Shown: piece by piece, positions 44,381 to 56,493 of the stretch
How positions within the stretch are numbered: position 1 is the stretch's first letter
Layout of the letters: each line of letters begins with the position of its first letter
From: Zhengitettix transpicula
Lineage: Eukaryota; Arthropoda; Insecta; Orthoptera; Tetrigidae
Assembly: GCA_037074705.1 (NCBI GenBank)
Contig: CM073591.1
Coordinates: forward strand, 60,266,897 to 60,330,896
Reading direction: 5' to 3'
DNA: 64,000 nucleotides
The notes under the pieces: model-generated
What the model saw: the letters and a program-made list of their open reading frames with translations, nothing else
Told to the model about the DNA's origin: nothing
Database searches by the model: none
Made by a program: the position numbers and the translations under genes

Positions 44381-46087
44381 AACGTAAAGGAAAATGAATG
44401 CTTTGGAATTATCTTTAATATTTCTGTATAAAATATTTTCTTCTAGCGGATTACGGTTCCAGTTCCTTTTATTTTCAAGGAAATATCGTCGGGTTGTTTG
44501 CAATCGTCCAACACTTAAATATATTGGTAATCTCATTAAAATATGTGGACTGATCCCAACGAGAATGAAATAAGGAATTTTCCTTCATTCCTGTGCGTAG
44601 TTCCTCAAACATGTAAACCTGTTTGAGCGTTTCTTCGTATAGCTAATAAACATAATGTTGATAGTTGTTTTCCTGAACCTATGATATCAGCTTCGATTCT
44701 CCACCTCTTTTGGCTTCAATAACATCTGTGTCACCGTAAAATACGATTATGCTTCGCCTCGATAAGATTTTTTCGTTCATTGGAAACAAATCCTTATGAA
44801 TGTAATTGGAGTTTTATATTAATTTTAATTATTGATACAAACAGTTCTATTCATTTTAATATCATTCACAATTGTCATTTTCAATTTGTAAATAATAATA
44901 AAATTAATAGTATTTTTCTGTAAGAGAAGTTTTGAATAGCTGGTACAAAGTTTCTAATGGTTTTTACTTAGAAAAAACTAAACGTATTTCTAAATTGAGG
45001 TCAAATTATGATATAACATTTTTTACATAATGATTTTAACATATTAATAAAATTGTCTTCTTGGTTCGGCATCAATTTGATTTTAATATATCATTACTGT
45101 ACATAGAAATGATTTACAAATTACTAACATTTATTTATATATATATATATAAATAGACAATGAAAACAAGGACTACATATTTATTTTTATATACCTGTAG
45201 TATATATGACTGGAGTTCTTTTATATACACGTTAAAACGTTAGTTAGAAATAAAAACAGAGTTTGTAATACATTTTGTCAGTTAAAGCTACTAACGGATC
45301 GTCAAGTGACTTCTTCACATGAATTTAAATATTGTTGAACGATATACCGAAATTACATTTTGTTTTTGATGATATATTTTAATTAAACAATAACTTTTTA
45401 TTTAATATTAGTAGTTTAGTCACAATATTTTGTTTTTAATAAGTTATTTATTATGTTCGTCAAGTGTCGGTATATTTCAGTAAACTGAAGTACTTCTACT
45501 TTTCGTAAATTGATTCTGCGATCTAAGTTTTATTTGAACTGATCTCTACATAGTGATTAATAATTTTCAAAATTAAATTCATAATTCTGTACTTTAACAT
45601 GTAATGAAAGAGTAGTATTACCATTTAATTTTGGCTTCAAGTTTAATCTATATATTCTCGTTTCTATGGATGCTGCTTTTAAGCCAATTAGGCTTTTATA
45701 GCAATTTTTTGAAGTAATTTCATTAACGTTGTTGATATAATATTTCAGTTTTGACAATATATAATATTTATATAATGGATAGATTAAAAATAAAATTTAA
45801 AATCATTTATCATATTATTTTTTTACATTTTATTTTATTGGTAAGGTTTTTAATATATGTGAGACTTATACATTCATTTTTAAATTTGTTGTTACTTTTT
45901 CATTGATCAGTGATAGTTGCTTCAACTACCTTTGAATCTCTATTATTTTTTGAAGGTATTATTGTAAAAAATTGTTTTAAATTAGTTTGTGTTGGTCTAT
46001 TTACGTTTTATTATAATTCTTTATCAGTAAGGTTATTATTTATAATATTATTATTCTTCTCATTAATGTTTATAAATTTTTCAATTT
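44381..46087. other. Intergenic, nothing firmly recognised
   Basis: Very AT-rich; (AT)n near 45137. Readings at 45557-45757 and 45910-46170 are low-complexity. Confidence 0.4.
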
Positions 46088-46244
46088 TAAGCACCAGGTT
46101 CAGATTTCTATATAATTCCGACGTTGACGTTTCTGCGGTCATTCTCTACTACTGTCTTCTGGTTATATAACATAGACAGCAGCAGATAATGGCCGCAGAA
46201 ACGTCAACGTCGAAGTTATATAGAAATCTGAACCTGGTGCTTAA
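46088..46244. repeat. Inverted-repeat cassette 7: near-perfect 157-bp hairpin
   Basis: Arms 46088-46143 and 46188-46244 match almost base for base (AAGCACCAGGTTCAGATTTC, GACGTTGACGTTTCTGCGG), and the pairing resumes inside as CTGTCT/AGACAG. On the plus strand the right arm contains AGATAATGGCCGCAGAAACG then TC, a degenerate hammerhead-like core. The near-identity of the arms suggests a recent origin or gene conversion. Confidence 0.8.
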
Positions 46245-47040
46245 CCGCGTAAAATTTATTAAAAATTTGCACCGGGAAAGTTTAAATTCATTAATAATTA
46301 TTGTTAGGAAATTATTAAATTTATTTATATTTAATGCACATAATTACAAAAATACAGTTTAATTAATATGTTAAAACGATTATGTAACAGACTTTATATC
46401 ACAATGTGACCTTTATTTAGATACATGTTAAAGACAAAAAAAACTTGCAACTTTGTACAAGTTACAGATAAATGTTTTTGTTTTACAGATTAAAATTACA
46501 ACTGATGAAAGATCTTATTAAAATAAATAAAGTTGTTTGGAGGCTGGTGAATGGTTTTTTAAATTCTCAATAATATTCTGAGCAGCCAACTGTCTTAGAA
46601 GTGATTCATATTAATTGTCCAAGAGTTAAAACCACTTCATATATAAACTGGGTGTCAAGAACGTGGGCCTGAAATAGGTTGGAGAAAGGCTTCGAGCGTG
46701 AATAAGCTTCAAGGTACATGAGTGGATATGTTGACTGCAGGACGTCTTGCCGGTTCACAGTGATTGGTCTTTGCAAGTCAGCATAGTGGCAAAACAGTCG
46801 GTCATCAGAGCAAGACAACTATGCGGCGACGACGCAACTCCCGTCCTGCTTTCCTACGTAACTAACAAAACCCTGATTGAAAAAAATACTCCCATGGAAC
46901 TCTGCTTCCTTCTCAGCTCCCAAAAATAGGAAATGTCAGAGGTGCTATGTGATTTAATAACTACAATTACCGGACATGTTCTAATGTTACAATAAATAAA
47001 CTGGACAGAAGCCAGAACAAAATTAGTAATCGACGATAAA
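46245..47040. other. Intergenic, nothing recognised
   Basis: No shared repeat or gene recognised. Confidence 0.4.
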
Positions 47041-47050
47041 AATATATTAT

Positions 47051-47082
47051 GCCGTTTCGTCCCTAATTTTGGACTTTATCAG
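47051..47082 (-). ncRNA. Hammerhead-like motif with 4-bp stem II
   Basis: Minus strand: CTGATAA, GTCC-AAAATTAG-GGAC (four perfect pairs), GAAAC, GGC. Core position 8 is changed (CTGATGA to CTGATAA). Same subtype as 14632-14663. Confidence 0.45.
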
Positions 47083-47664
47083 GTGTCTATTATTGTTAAA
47101 AAAGAGATATATGAGACCTTAATTATTATTTTAAAAACAAAAGTTTCTTCAAGAAAGTGGAGTATTATGAATAATGTGTATACAATGTCAAGATCTTTCA
47201 TTAATATCTCCCAAAAATTAATTCTGTATAAATCAATTTTGGGAAAATTTCTGGCTTCCCTGCCTGTTTTAACCCATTTCGTATTTATTATGTGACTTTA
47301 CAACCTTGATCTTCATAAACTGATAACCCGTCACTTGGTTACTTTTCATCAATTTGTGTGTTCTTCGTATCAGTGGCCTCAGCTTCTTTTATTTTTATTG
47401 GAATTTCTATGCTTTGATTTTAGAAAACTAATTGAAAGTACAGTCTAATACATGAAAACGGAATTACAGAATATAGACTAACAGATTTGAGTTCCGGAGC
47501 ATTTTCAGTCATTTCAGACAAACCTCCAAAACGTCAAGAAAGTACAATATCTGTAAATGGGACTAAAAATTAGGATTCAGGATATTTTGAGATGAAAATT
47601 CAGTTCTGTTTGGACGAAAATGTGCGGTGGTTCTTAACCAGAGTTTGTGAGTCTCAACCTATTC

Positions 47665-47850
47665 TTATCTTGAACCTCCACACACCATGTTTTTATTTAC
47701 AGATCTTCCAGATCCTTCAAAGCTAAAAAAAACAAACCTTAGCTTGGGTCTTCCTTTGGTTCTACTACCTTCTGAATGTGAGAATATTAATTTATTACAT
47801 GGGTTAATTTCGACCATTCTTCTCCGTGTCCAAGCCTTTGAAGCATACAT
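47665..47850 (-). pseudogene. LINE-like open reading frame tail (GRPKLR motif)
   Basis: Reads NPCNKLIFSHSEGSRTKGRP then KLRFV. The G.R..GRPKLRW motif is common at the C-terminus of insect non-LTR retrotransposon polyproteins, normally followed by LDDV..DL. Short and diverged; a second, better example is at 58501-58700. Confidence 0.4.
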
Positions 47851-48899
47851 ATTTTTGTACTATACTGCTTATATAACTCATCATTGTATTTTATACACCA
47901 TATACCTCAACACAGATTGGCCACAAAACTTCCTCAGGATCTTCCTTTCAAACAATCTCAATTTCTCATCATCATTATTAGTGAATGTCCCAAGATGTCA
48001 GGTCTTATCAATGTTGATATATTTTTATTTCAGTCTGTCTTCGTACTATTTTTGACATAATTGTTTTGAAGAAGAAGCACTCAAGGCAATTAAAATTCGA
48101 ACACATCAAACTTTTGAAACAAGAGTGTCTGTACGGAACTTTAATTGAACCGTCTGAGAAAGAGCAATCGCAGTCCTTAAGTGAACGACTTTGGCTCGTT
48201 AGGGAATTCCAAGTCACGTCTTGTTTCAAATAGCTTGACACATACAGCTTGAGAAAGGAGCCTGGACTTTATTACTGACCGTGGCATTCCGCAGTTCCCA
48301 AGGTCTGGTCGACAACCAACAATCAGAAAACTATACACATGCCACCTACACTAATGAAACGCTACAAGGATCTAGCGTTTATCCTGATGGTTTAAGAAGG
48401 CGAATATACGGTGCGATTACCCATTGTGGTACAAAGTTCCTGTTTAAAGCGGACGGCATAAATTTATTGTTGTCCCAGTTTTTTGGACGTTTCCGTTTGT
48501 TTACATCACGAGAATTTGTGACAAATGTTTTAAATATACTTGATCCTTGCGATGCTGATTCTTACTTGTATGTCGAAGAAAGTTAAAATCTTCAAATCAA
48601 ACCATTACTGATGTTACTTTCAGAATATATGAGACAATAATGAATAAAATTAAATTTCAGTAATATAACACAGCCACATTTTAAATTTTGTTTAATAAAT
48701 GCATTTAATTAAAAATGAATAAATTAATGTTGCTCGTCTGATGAAAATCCTGATTCTGGACAGAAACAAGAGGTGTTTCACTAATAATTAAATGCTTTAT
48801 TATAATTGTTTATGACAAATTATTACAGATAAATTTTAAACGAATTGATTAATAAAAATTACATTTACAATTAAAAATGTAAGTAAAGATAAACCACCC
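47851..48899. other. Intergenic, nothing recognised
   Basis: Contains 101- and 122-codon readings (48281-48586, 47687-48055) without recognisable motifs. Confidence 0.4.
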
Positions 48900-48932
48900 A
48901 ACGTTTCATCCCGTCATTTGAGACATCTTCAG
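48900..48932 (-). ncRNA. Hammerhead-like motif with intact core
   Basis: Minus strand: CTGAAGA, T, GTCTC-AAATGAC-GGGAT (five pairs counting wobbles), GAAAC, GTT. All invariant core bases are present; flanking CAC/GTG can start stem I. Confidence 0.5.
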
Positions 48933-51900
48933 GTGCGAACAACATTATTCATAAGCAGAGAGGAGAACTAAATTCGTTGCAAAATATTTTGCAACATCCA
49001 AATTATATTTAAATATGTTTGAAATTTCCCCAATCAAAAAAAAAGTTTTGAGGCATCTATACAGATAAAAAGATAAAAACCGCGATAAACAAAACGAAAG
49101 ATAGTGAAAATAGTGCGGGAAAGAGCGATGAACGTGTGGACACAACGTAACGAATGTAGCAAGACCCCCTCTTCAAACCAATCTTTATTATTAATTTTGA
49201 CACACTTTTACTTTGCAAAGAGTGCCGAATTTCAGTGAAGATATTATACTTTTTGTTTCTATCAAAACTAATTCGTAATAAAGAATCGTAGCGCAGAAAA
49301 CAAGTCTTTGCTTCCGAGTAAAGGATTCCCACGGATCCCGGGCTCTTATTTACGCTCCACAGTGCATACAGAAGCAAAGAACGCGATTACTCTTCTCAAT
49401 TCCACCGTAAAATGACGTTGTACACGCTCTTTAGGTGGCTTTGTGGTGACAGGACCCAACATCGCCGGACTTCTAGCCCTCACAGTCACGCAGGCCTTTC
49501 TCTAATCACACGAGTACAACCGAATAGATACACATAGGAGACAGAGATGAGCACAACTCATTTCTGGAAACTCGAAATCTGATAGATTTTTTTAATCATT
49601 GAAGCAATTGATGAATTGTGCGGTGAATCGATTTTGAGTTTCGCGACAGTTTTTCCCAAGTTGAATAAAAAAATTGCAAGATTGATGATGGAAGTTTATT
49701 GTTTTTCACCTCATGGGTATTATTACTGGTGATCGCTTTCAGGGTAAGACCTCAGTAAACTCACTTATGCATACGTTCCTTCCGCTGCTGAAAACATTTG
49801 TGGATTTCGCTTTCTTTCCATGATGTTGAGAAAAAAACTCCGTTGTTGGATTCTACCGTTTCCGTGTTTTGAAAATGACTTCCTTTCACCGCCTACTTGA
49901 TTTTGGAGAAGATGAAAAAATCGTCGGTGATAAGACTGTGATTTTTTACTAGCCAGAATTTGTGTGATGACGTACCTTGCCCTGGTACAAAATTTATCCA
50001 CTAAAAACTTGTTCATAATACTGTTGGTTACCCGCTTGACCAGTGGATACCCATTCTGCCATATCGATGCTTTAAATATCGTAGAAAACGGTAAGAATGT
50101 CTTTGGACGTGGAACAGCTGCTGCTTCCTTTTCTCTCTCTTGGGAAAGATTGTTTCTCAACGCATGGACTGCCGGTTGGTTCCTGGATTTTACGTATAAC
50201 ACACTTTAAAAAACTGGCCTCTTCTTTTCGACTATTTAAAAATCATGAGAAACTTGATGTTAACGCTCTGATGACTTTTCGTATCCCGCATTCTCCGGTG
50301 AAGCGTAAAACATGTTTGTATTCAACTGCTCACCCACTGTAACTGAGTCGGCCATTCGATTTTTAACTTATCAATGCGTAGAGGAGATTGAACACAGCAA
50401 CCACGCTACACAGTACGTAATAACATCCGTCTCCTTTTGTAGTCAGAATAATCATAGTTTTCATTTTCTATTGTCCTTGTATCCTTATTTTTCATGGCTT
50501 GTCGAGCTGCATCCTAGTCAGGCGTATCAAGAATTATCGTTGTCCGTACCACCGTGACTCATGATACACAGGATCAATTCTGGGATCATTCTTCGCTTTT
50601 TTGTTTCAGTAGTTTCCCGTCATGAAATTTATTAAAGATTATAGAAGATGGGACAAACATTAGGATAATCTCCTCTGAATTCATTCAACTGTACACACGA
50701 ACCTGAAGACCCGATGAAGTGGCTGAATATTTGGTTTTTAATGCCGTTTACGTATCTGAATGTATTAATGCCAATTCTCGTGACACACTTGTATTTAACC
50801 TGTGATTTGTCGCCATAGTTCGCGCTTTGTTCTCGATGCTGTAGATTGTGGCTGACCCTGAACTGCGATCGTGTAAAATTTCTTGTCCCCTTTCGCCGTT
50901 CAAGCTCAAGGCTAAGTCATAGTTTATTAATAAATATTTATCATTTAGTATAATTTTAATATTTTTTCTTAACTTAATAATCTTATTATTATCTTGTTAA
51001 TGAGCAAAAAAACAGATTTAGGATCTCCTACGAGGGAAAAAGGAAGCATTTTGCTGGAGAACATCACGTGTACTGGAACGGAGGCGATGAATAGTTTGCT
51101 GATCACATAAAAGTAGCATCAGCTGGACGGCAAGGTCTGACATCATCGTTTAGTGAATGTGTACCTCTGGAAAAGCTAACGGAGACAGAAATTCACCAGG
51201 ATCGACTTCCGCAAGTGTGTCTTCCTATGACTAGATTCGAAACACGAGTAGGGAAAGAACATTTAATTTTGTAATGAAAGCGGACGGGTTTACGAAATGA
51301 ATGACAAGAAATTGCTAAGAACAATGTTTCCTACAAATAACAGATATTTATTGAGTCAGGTAGAGAAAAGGGAGACACAGGGATGGGGATGGTTAATCAT
51401 AAATCTCTGGATTACGTGCTGTAGTGTTAATATCAACGAGGAGATGTGGCGAATGATTTTACTTACAGGAAAAATTCTATATATGTAGTGTAACATTATA
51501 ATATTCATAAATTCACAAAGTTGACTAATTTAATGGAACGGGAGTAGAATGAACCTACATATCGGGACTTGGAAAATACCCTTTATTGGCAGCTTTCTGT
51601 GGGTACATGAAAAAGTACCAATGATTTCCCCCCAAAGTAAGTGAAATTAATTAAAAGACAATGCACTTATCAGTAATCGTTCTCCTGCTTCTTTTTCCTG
51701 AGCTTACTGTGAATATATCATCCTTTCCATTACTAGTCGGGTCGTTTTGTTGCCCACCACAATGGCACAGTGATTCCATTATTCTCAATTAAACCCTACA
51801 ATGTTTTCATATACTTTGCCAATTCATCCATTCAACGTACAATTGCAACAGGAATGGAAGGATCCAGATATACGACTGTCTTTCATATGACTTGACACGA

Positions 51901-52760
51901 TTCATTTCGTCTACAAGTGTTACTAATCCGAAGGCAATATAGTTACCCGTGACCAATAATTGAAATGTGCTCTGACCTTCCTCTTGGCTAGTAAATAGAA
52001 ATGTGTCGAGCCGTCTTTGAGATTATTCCCTCCAAACGTGCCAACAGACAGATAGGGAACAAAAGCAACGGGATTCGCCACCCGCAGATATCGAAAGTGA
52101 AACAGCGGGATCGGAGAATGGGAGCATTGTTTTCGAAACAGCCAGTCACCCGTCATTTGCTTAGAGCAGCAGGTTTCGTTTGGTTATTTTGCCAGGCAAG
52201 ACATTCATTAAATCTAGTTGATAACAGTGTTGACTTTCGCGAATCCTTGAACGTGTAACCAGATCAGGGCTGAGTCCGCCCCCTTAGGGAGTTTGTAGAG
52301 CAGACGGAGGCCTTGCTACTCACACTAGAACTCCTTCCACTGCTGTCGAGCCTTATTAGGATCCTTCAACTATGCCACGACTAGAGTCAATTTCAGTTCC
52401 GTATTATCTCGAAGCTAGCGAATGTCAATCTGGAAAATGAGACACTTCTTTCTCTGCAGAGGTTTACATTCGATGACAAAAGTCAGTATCGTGAGTGTCA
52501 CAATACGTTACTATTGTAACACTGCATGAACCGAAGAAACAACGTAAAAATGTAAAAAGTGGGCTCGAATTGAGAATAATGAGTCAAATGGTTGGGATAA
52601 AGGAAGATGGTGGAAAACACACAAGAAGATTGCATTGTAGAAAGAAGGACGAAGTAAAGCTGCAGCAGTGAGATGATAAGAGACCATGAAGTCAGCGACT
52701 TGAAAACTGCTGCACAGAAACGAAAAGTGGTAGGAAATACGCAAAATAGGCAGGATACAT
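48933..52760. other. Intergenic, no gene recognised
   Basis: Moderately GC-richer than the rest. Overlapping readings on both strands (49.1-49.4, 49.8-50.6, 51.9-52.8 kb) show no recognisable domain. CCTGAAGACCCGATGAAGTG at 50701-50720 may be another decayed Penelope terminal motif. Confidence 0.4.
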
Positions 52761-52764
52761 AAAT

Positions 52765-52870
52765 AAAATAATACCATTAAGGTATCAGGATGGAAAAATA
52801 TCGACCGGAACTCGAATCCAACCCATGGCGAGTCATCCTCATCCATTGCATAACCATAGTCACGCTATAC
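52765..52870 (-). mobile_element. tRNA-derived SINE (family 1 body, second tRNA head)
   Basis: On the minus strand GTGACTATGGTTATGCAATG (A-box-like) is followed by GTTGGATTCGAGTTCCGGTC (B-box GGATTCGAGTTCC), then TTTTTCCATCCTGATACCTT AAT. This tail is the same as in the SINE 0.1 kb to the right, which has a different tRNA-like head. Confidence 0.6.
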
Positions 52871-52962
52871 TTACAATTCACTAGATAAGAATACTCACGG
52901 CTAAACTTCAGCACTTAAGATGGATATTAATATGAAGTGACCAACGTACCAGACCTGAAGTC

Positions 52963-53085
52963 GACTCGGATAGAATAATTGGTAAAGCACCCGTCTATTA
53001 AGCGGGAGACCAGGATTCGATTCCCGGCCTGATAGAGACTTCTCCATCCTGACACCCTAATTGAATTTTATGGCCTATATGACTG
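52963..53085 (+). mobile_element. tRNA-derived SINE, family 1
   Basis: A tRNA-like head: A-box region TAGAATAATTGGTAAAGCAC, anticodon-arm-like CCCG...CGGG with TATTAA in the loop, and B box AGGATTCGATTCCC. Followed by a SINE body CTTCTCCATCCTGACACCCT AATTGAATTTTATGG. The acceptor stem does not pair and the body continues past the tRNA, so it is a SINE and not a working tRNA gene. Confidence 0.7.
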
Positions 53086-53574
53086 TGTTTTGATGAAAGA
53101 TCTTCTGTTATTGCTAAAATAATAGATTTGTCTGCCGGTTTTTTTTAGTTCGCTTTTAATAAGAAAAATTTGGACCGATTTTTATAAAAATTTTTTTGTT
53201 AAATAGATGATTAATAAAGGTTTTAGTAATATCAAACTGCAGTCGTCCACCTTCACTACGGAAAGTTCATAATTCTATTTAATATCATTGAAAGACTTTG
53301 TTTATGCGTTTGAAAGTAGTTTAACAAATTTTTAATAGACGTTTGTTCACTTTTGAGACGTTGGACGGTTAGCCGAAAGTTTTAGGCTCGGCAAAGTTAT
53401 ATGAGAACTATTAAAAATAGACTAAATTGTTAATCCTACTAGTTAAGTACTATCCACAATTAAGGAACTAAATATACGTTTTTTCAACTCCTTCCACAAA
53501 AATAATATCAGCCCACCGTTTTAACTTTGTAATATATATTTTTTAATTTCGTATGAGAGTGTATATGCCTCGTT
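53086..53574. other. Intergenic, nothing recognised
   Basis: AT-rich gap between the two SINE families. Confidence 0.4.
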
Positions 53575-53589
53575 TCAATTGTTCGTTTT

Positions 53590-53835
53590 GCTTTATCTAG
53601 GGTACATCGGTTGGTAATGCTATACCTTCCGCCCCTTTCGCTGGTTACGATGGTGGACCCAATGAATTACACAATTGTGCGAACGTAGGCAGCAGGAACT
53701 AGAGGTTGGGTTTGGTAATAACGCTGGTAGTGAAACACGCACGCGCGATTTCCATGCCCTCGCCAACATTCTAACCCGGGACCTCTGTGGTGGGAGGCAA
53801 TGACGCTGACCACTACATCACAACAGGTTCACAAC
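53590..53835 (-). mobile_element. tRNA-derived SINE, family 2
   Basis: Minus strand: GTAGTGGTCAGCGTCATTGC (A box), CTCCCACCACAGAG (anticodon-arm remnant), TCCCGGGTTAGAATG (B-box, diverged from GGTTCGAAT), then a ~170-bp body ending near TTGGGTCCACCATCGTAACC ... GGGGCGGAAGGTATAGC. The head resembles tRNAs of the Glu/Asp/Gly type (GTRGTNTAGTGGTNAGC). GC-rich relative to its surroundings. Confidence 0.65.
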
Positions 53836-56300
53836 TCGTAATACCACACCCTGTCACACGTCCTGTCTCTCTTTCACGCACGCGCACAATATCTCCAAAG
53901 CTACATGCCGCCCGTAATGACCATTTAAAGTGATATGCAGTTGACGGTTTATCATCTTAAAGAGAAATTCAAGAAGATAGAAACAGTGTAATCCAAAAAC
54001 AGTGATACTGGAACAATGAGTTATAAGTAAGGCGTTAAAGGGGTAATATCCAGATTACGTCCTAGGGAAATCTTTGTGTCGAAAGCTAACTACAACGCTA
54101 AGGACCATGCACAATGTTTTCATCTCCGTAGGAATGACGGAGAAACGGGAAAAGTAAGATAGTAAGTATAAACATATTTAACGGAGTGGAACACAGAAGT
54201 AGATTGCAATAAGAAGTTGATGACAACGAAACAGCTTTTAATGTAATAAAGATATAATTAAAACGTTGATTTAATTTACTGATATGCCCTTTATCCGATT
54301 TCTTAAACGTTGATCGAAAAATATGTATACAAAATCATTTTGATACAAGAATTATTTAAAGCCCTTTACTCTACGATGTAACCGAATATACTACATAATT
54401 TACTCTACGTTTCTTAATCGATTCTCGCTTCGAGGAAAGGTTTATTTTCTCCGCGCTTCCTTCCACATAAAATGTTATAATGACTAAGTACTTGGGCGTA
54501 CATTTGCAGTGATGTCGTTTAAATTATCTTATACAATCAAATAACTTGCGACACTAACAGGGTTTTGAGTATAATTGTCTCGGCACATCAAATATGAATT
54601 GCGCTGAATCGTTGTGTTATAATAAACAATTGGCCCGGTTGATAAACCGAGAATCTTTTACCAAGCCTTATATAAGTTTATGAGACCTGTGTGTGTTTAT
54701 ATTTTCGTAGATCCACTTGAGTTATGACATTCCTGCAGCTCAACTTCAGTTCCGGATCGTGACGCAGCAACCAACTGATGGACTGCTAGTGCCATTTAAT
54801 TGGAAAAGAGAAACTCGAAAGTTGGGAATTATGCATGAATTATACACGCCACTGGAGATGAAACCTACACGTACTCGAGGCTAAAAGGAACTGTCACCGG
54901 GACACAACGGAAACATCTCACTTTAGCACAGCCGTGTCATTCCTCTTTACGTATGCAGTATGTGGCAATTTAGGAAGTTTTACGGTTGCCTTCGGTGCTG
55001 TAGTGCAGAATCCTCGTACACCGGAGTTTCCAGTGAGAGTAAGATGTCTGGTATGTTCATGGAAGTCTTGGTACTACTTGTCTCCATGCCCCGGGGGCTT
55101 CCGTCTCGTTCTTCCTGTGTAGAAAGCTTCTACAGGCACGACTCGGTTGCGCCCATCACACACACAAAAAAAGGAGAACTGACTGCGTTTCTTCAATGCA
55201 GAGTTTACCTGTCGGGATGCACGATTGCTTCAACGATCACTTTGCATTTCTATAGAGAGTCTTTAACGAATTTTAATATTATTAACTTACTTAGCTTACT
55301 AATGCAGGTTTGCTCTTATACTCCATATAAAACATCTGAGAGGATGCGACGTAAATTAATTATTATAGTGGGAACAAAGAATACAAAACGGTTCAATTTT
55401 TTCTCAGAAATAAAAAGAAGTACATCTGCAGACATATTACATTTTGTACGGCCATGTAAATGCTGGGAAAAAAAATACGTGTCCGAAAGATCTGTGTAAA
55501 AATGTTCGCATTACTTCACCGTATTCGAAGCTAAATTCAGGTGATCGAAAAGTGACTTGAGTAAGATACTTGTATAAGATCCAGAGCGTCTTTTTAAGAG
55601 AAGAAAGCTCTCATAAGCTTCTCGGAGATTCCACTTAAAGGGCTTCAGACTCTCCGGCATTCTCTACTTGATGACGCACTGGATTCCCTGAAGACGAACA
55701 GGTTCAAATTGACGATTTATAGTCACTGTATCAGTTCCTGTGAACACCAACGTCGTGATATTTTTATTCTCTCAGTTTACATCATCTCCTTGACATCACT
55801 TTTGTTTTCGTTCGGTCGCTCCTTCAGCTCCTCCAGTATTTCTTCTCTGACAATGGGTCAACCGAAAAATTGCGTTTCTTATATCAGAAGTAACGTAAGC
55901 AAAAGCACAGAAACAGTACGGCTGGTGCGTCTTCACAGCGACGTTTGTGCCGGGTACGATTCACAGTCAGTCTTCCTTGAACCCCGCAAGGCCGTTTTTG
56001 AGGTGGAGTTGCGGTGTTGATGAGGCTGGTCGAGGCTGGCACGCGCCATCAATGGCCGCGACCTTGAACGGTGAAAGTGCACGTTGTAAAGGCGGCGACA
56101 GACCCCCTTTCACTTCAACTGCAATACGTAATCCTGCCTAGCCTAATTTACTTTCTCGTTCGTGCCGTCCTTGGAAGTCCGTTGAACCAAGGGTACTACA
56201 GTTTTGGTACCCTTTAACTACAATCTTGCTAATCAGAATAATTGACAAAAAAATATTTTAAAATGGAAGGGTTTCCATCCTTCAAAAAGGCCCAAAATCA
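53836..56300. other. Intergenic, holds the longest reading frame but no recognised gene
   Basis: 54960-55499 (179 codons, plus) is the longest open frame in the window, but it has no recognisable domain, is preceded by another overlapping frame, and its composition changes midway. A CpG-containing stretch at 55.93-56.13 kb is also unassigned. Treated as non-coding pending transcript data. Confidence 0.4.
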
Positions 56301-56310
56301 GTGCAGTTAA

Positions 56311-56493
56311 AAATAATAATAATAAAAAAGTCCACCAGCTTCGTTAAAAGAATTTATTTAACCTTCTTTATAGTCATCTGTAGCGATGTACATGCCTAGA
56401 TGACCTTTCAGAGGCCGAAAGCTTCTTGTACAATTGACGAAGGTTAAAGAAATCATTTTAACCAAATCTGGTAGACTTTTTTTATTATTATTC
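56311..56493. repeat. Inverted-repeat cassette 8 with GGCC-type motif
   Basis: Arms 56311-56376 and 56433-56493 are reverse complements (AATAATAATAA...AAAAGTC, ACCAG, TTTAACCTTC). Between them the plus strand has TAGATGACCTTTCAGAGGCC then GAAAGC: a degenerate GATGA...CCT/AGG stem...GAAA core. Confidence 0.6.

Noticed and set aside
49765..50557. Cluster of 80-145-codon readings on both strands
   Set aside because: Overlap each other in several frames and none shows a conserved pattern.
52963..53036. tRNA-like sequence considered as a working tRNA gene
   Set aside because: Acceptor stem does not pair and the sequence continues into a SINE body shared with other loci.
54960..55499. 179-codon open frame, the longest in the window
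   Set aside because: No recognisable domain, signal peptide or intron-exon pattern; composition changes midway and a second frame overlaps the start. Described as unassigned rather than called a gene.
3400..56430. Repeated inverted units considered as a CRISPR-like array
   Set aside because: Irregular spacing, kilobase distances and clear eukaryotic transposon context; the motif fits Penelope terminal hammerheads instead.
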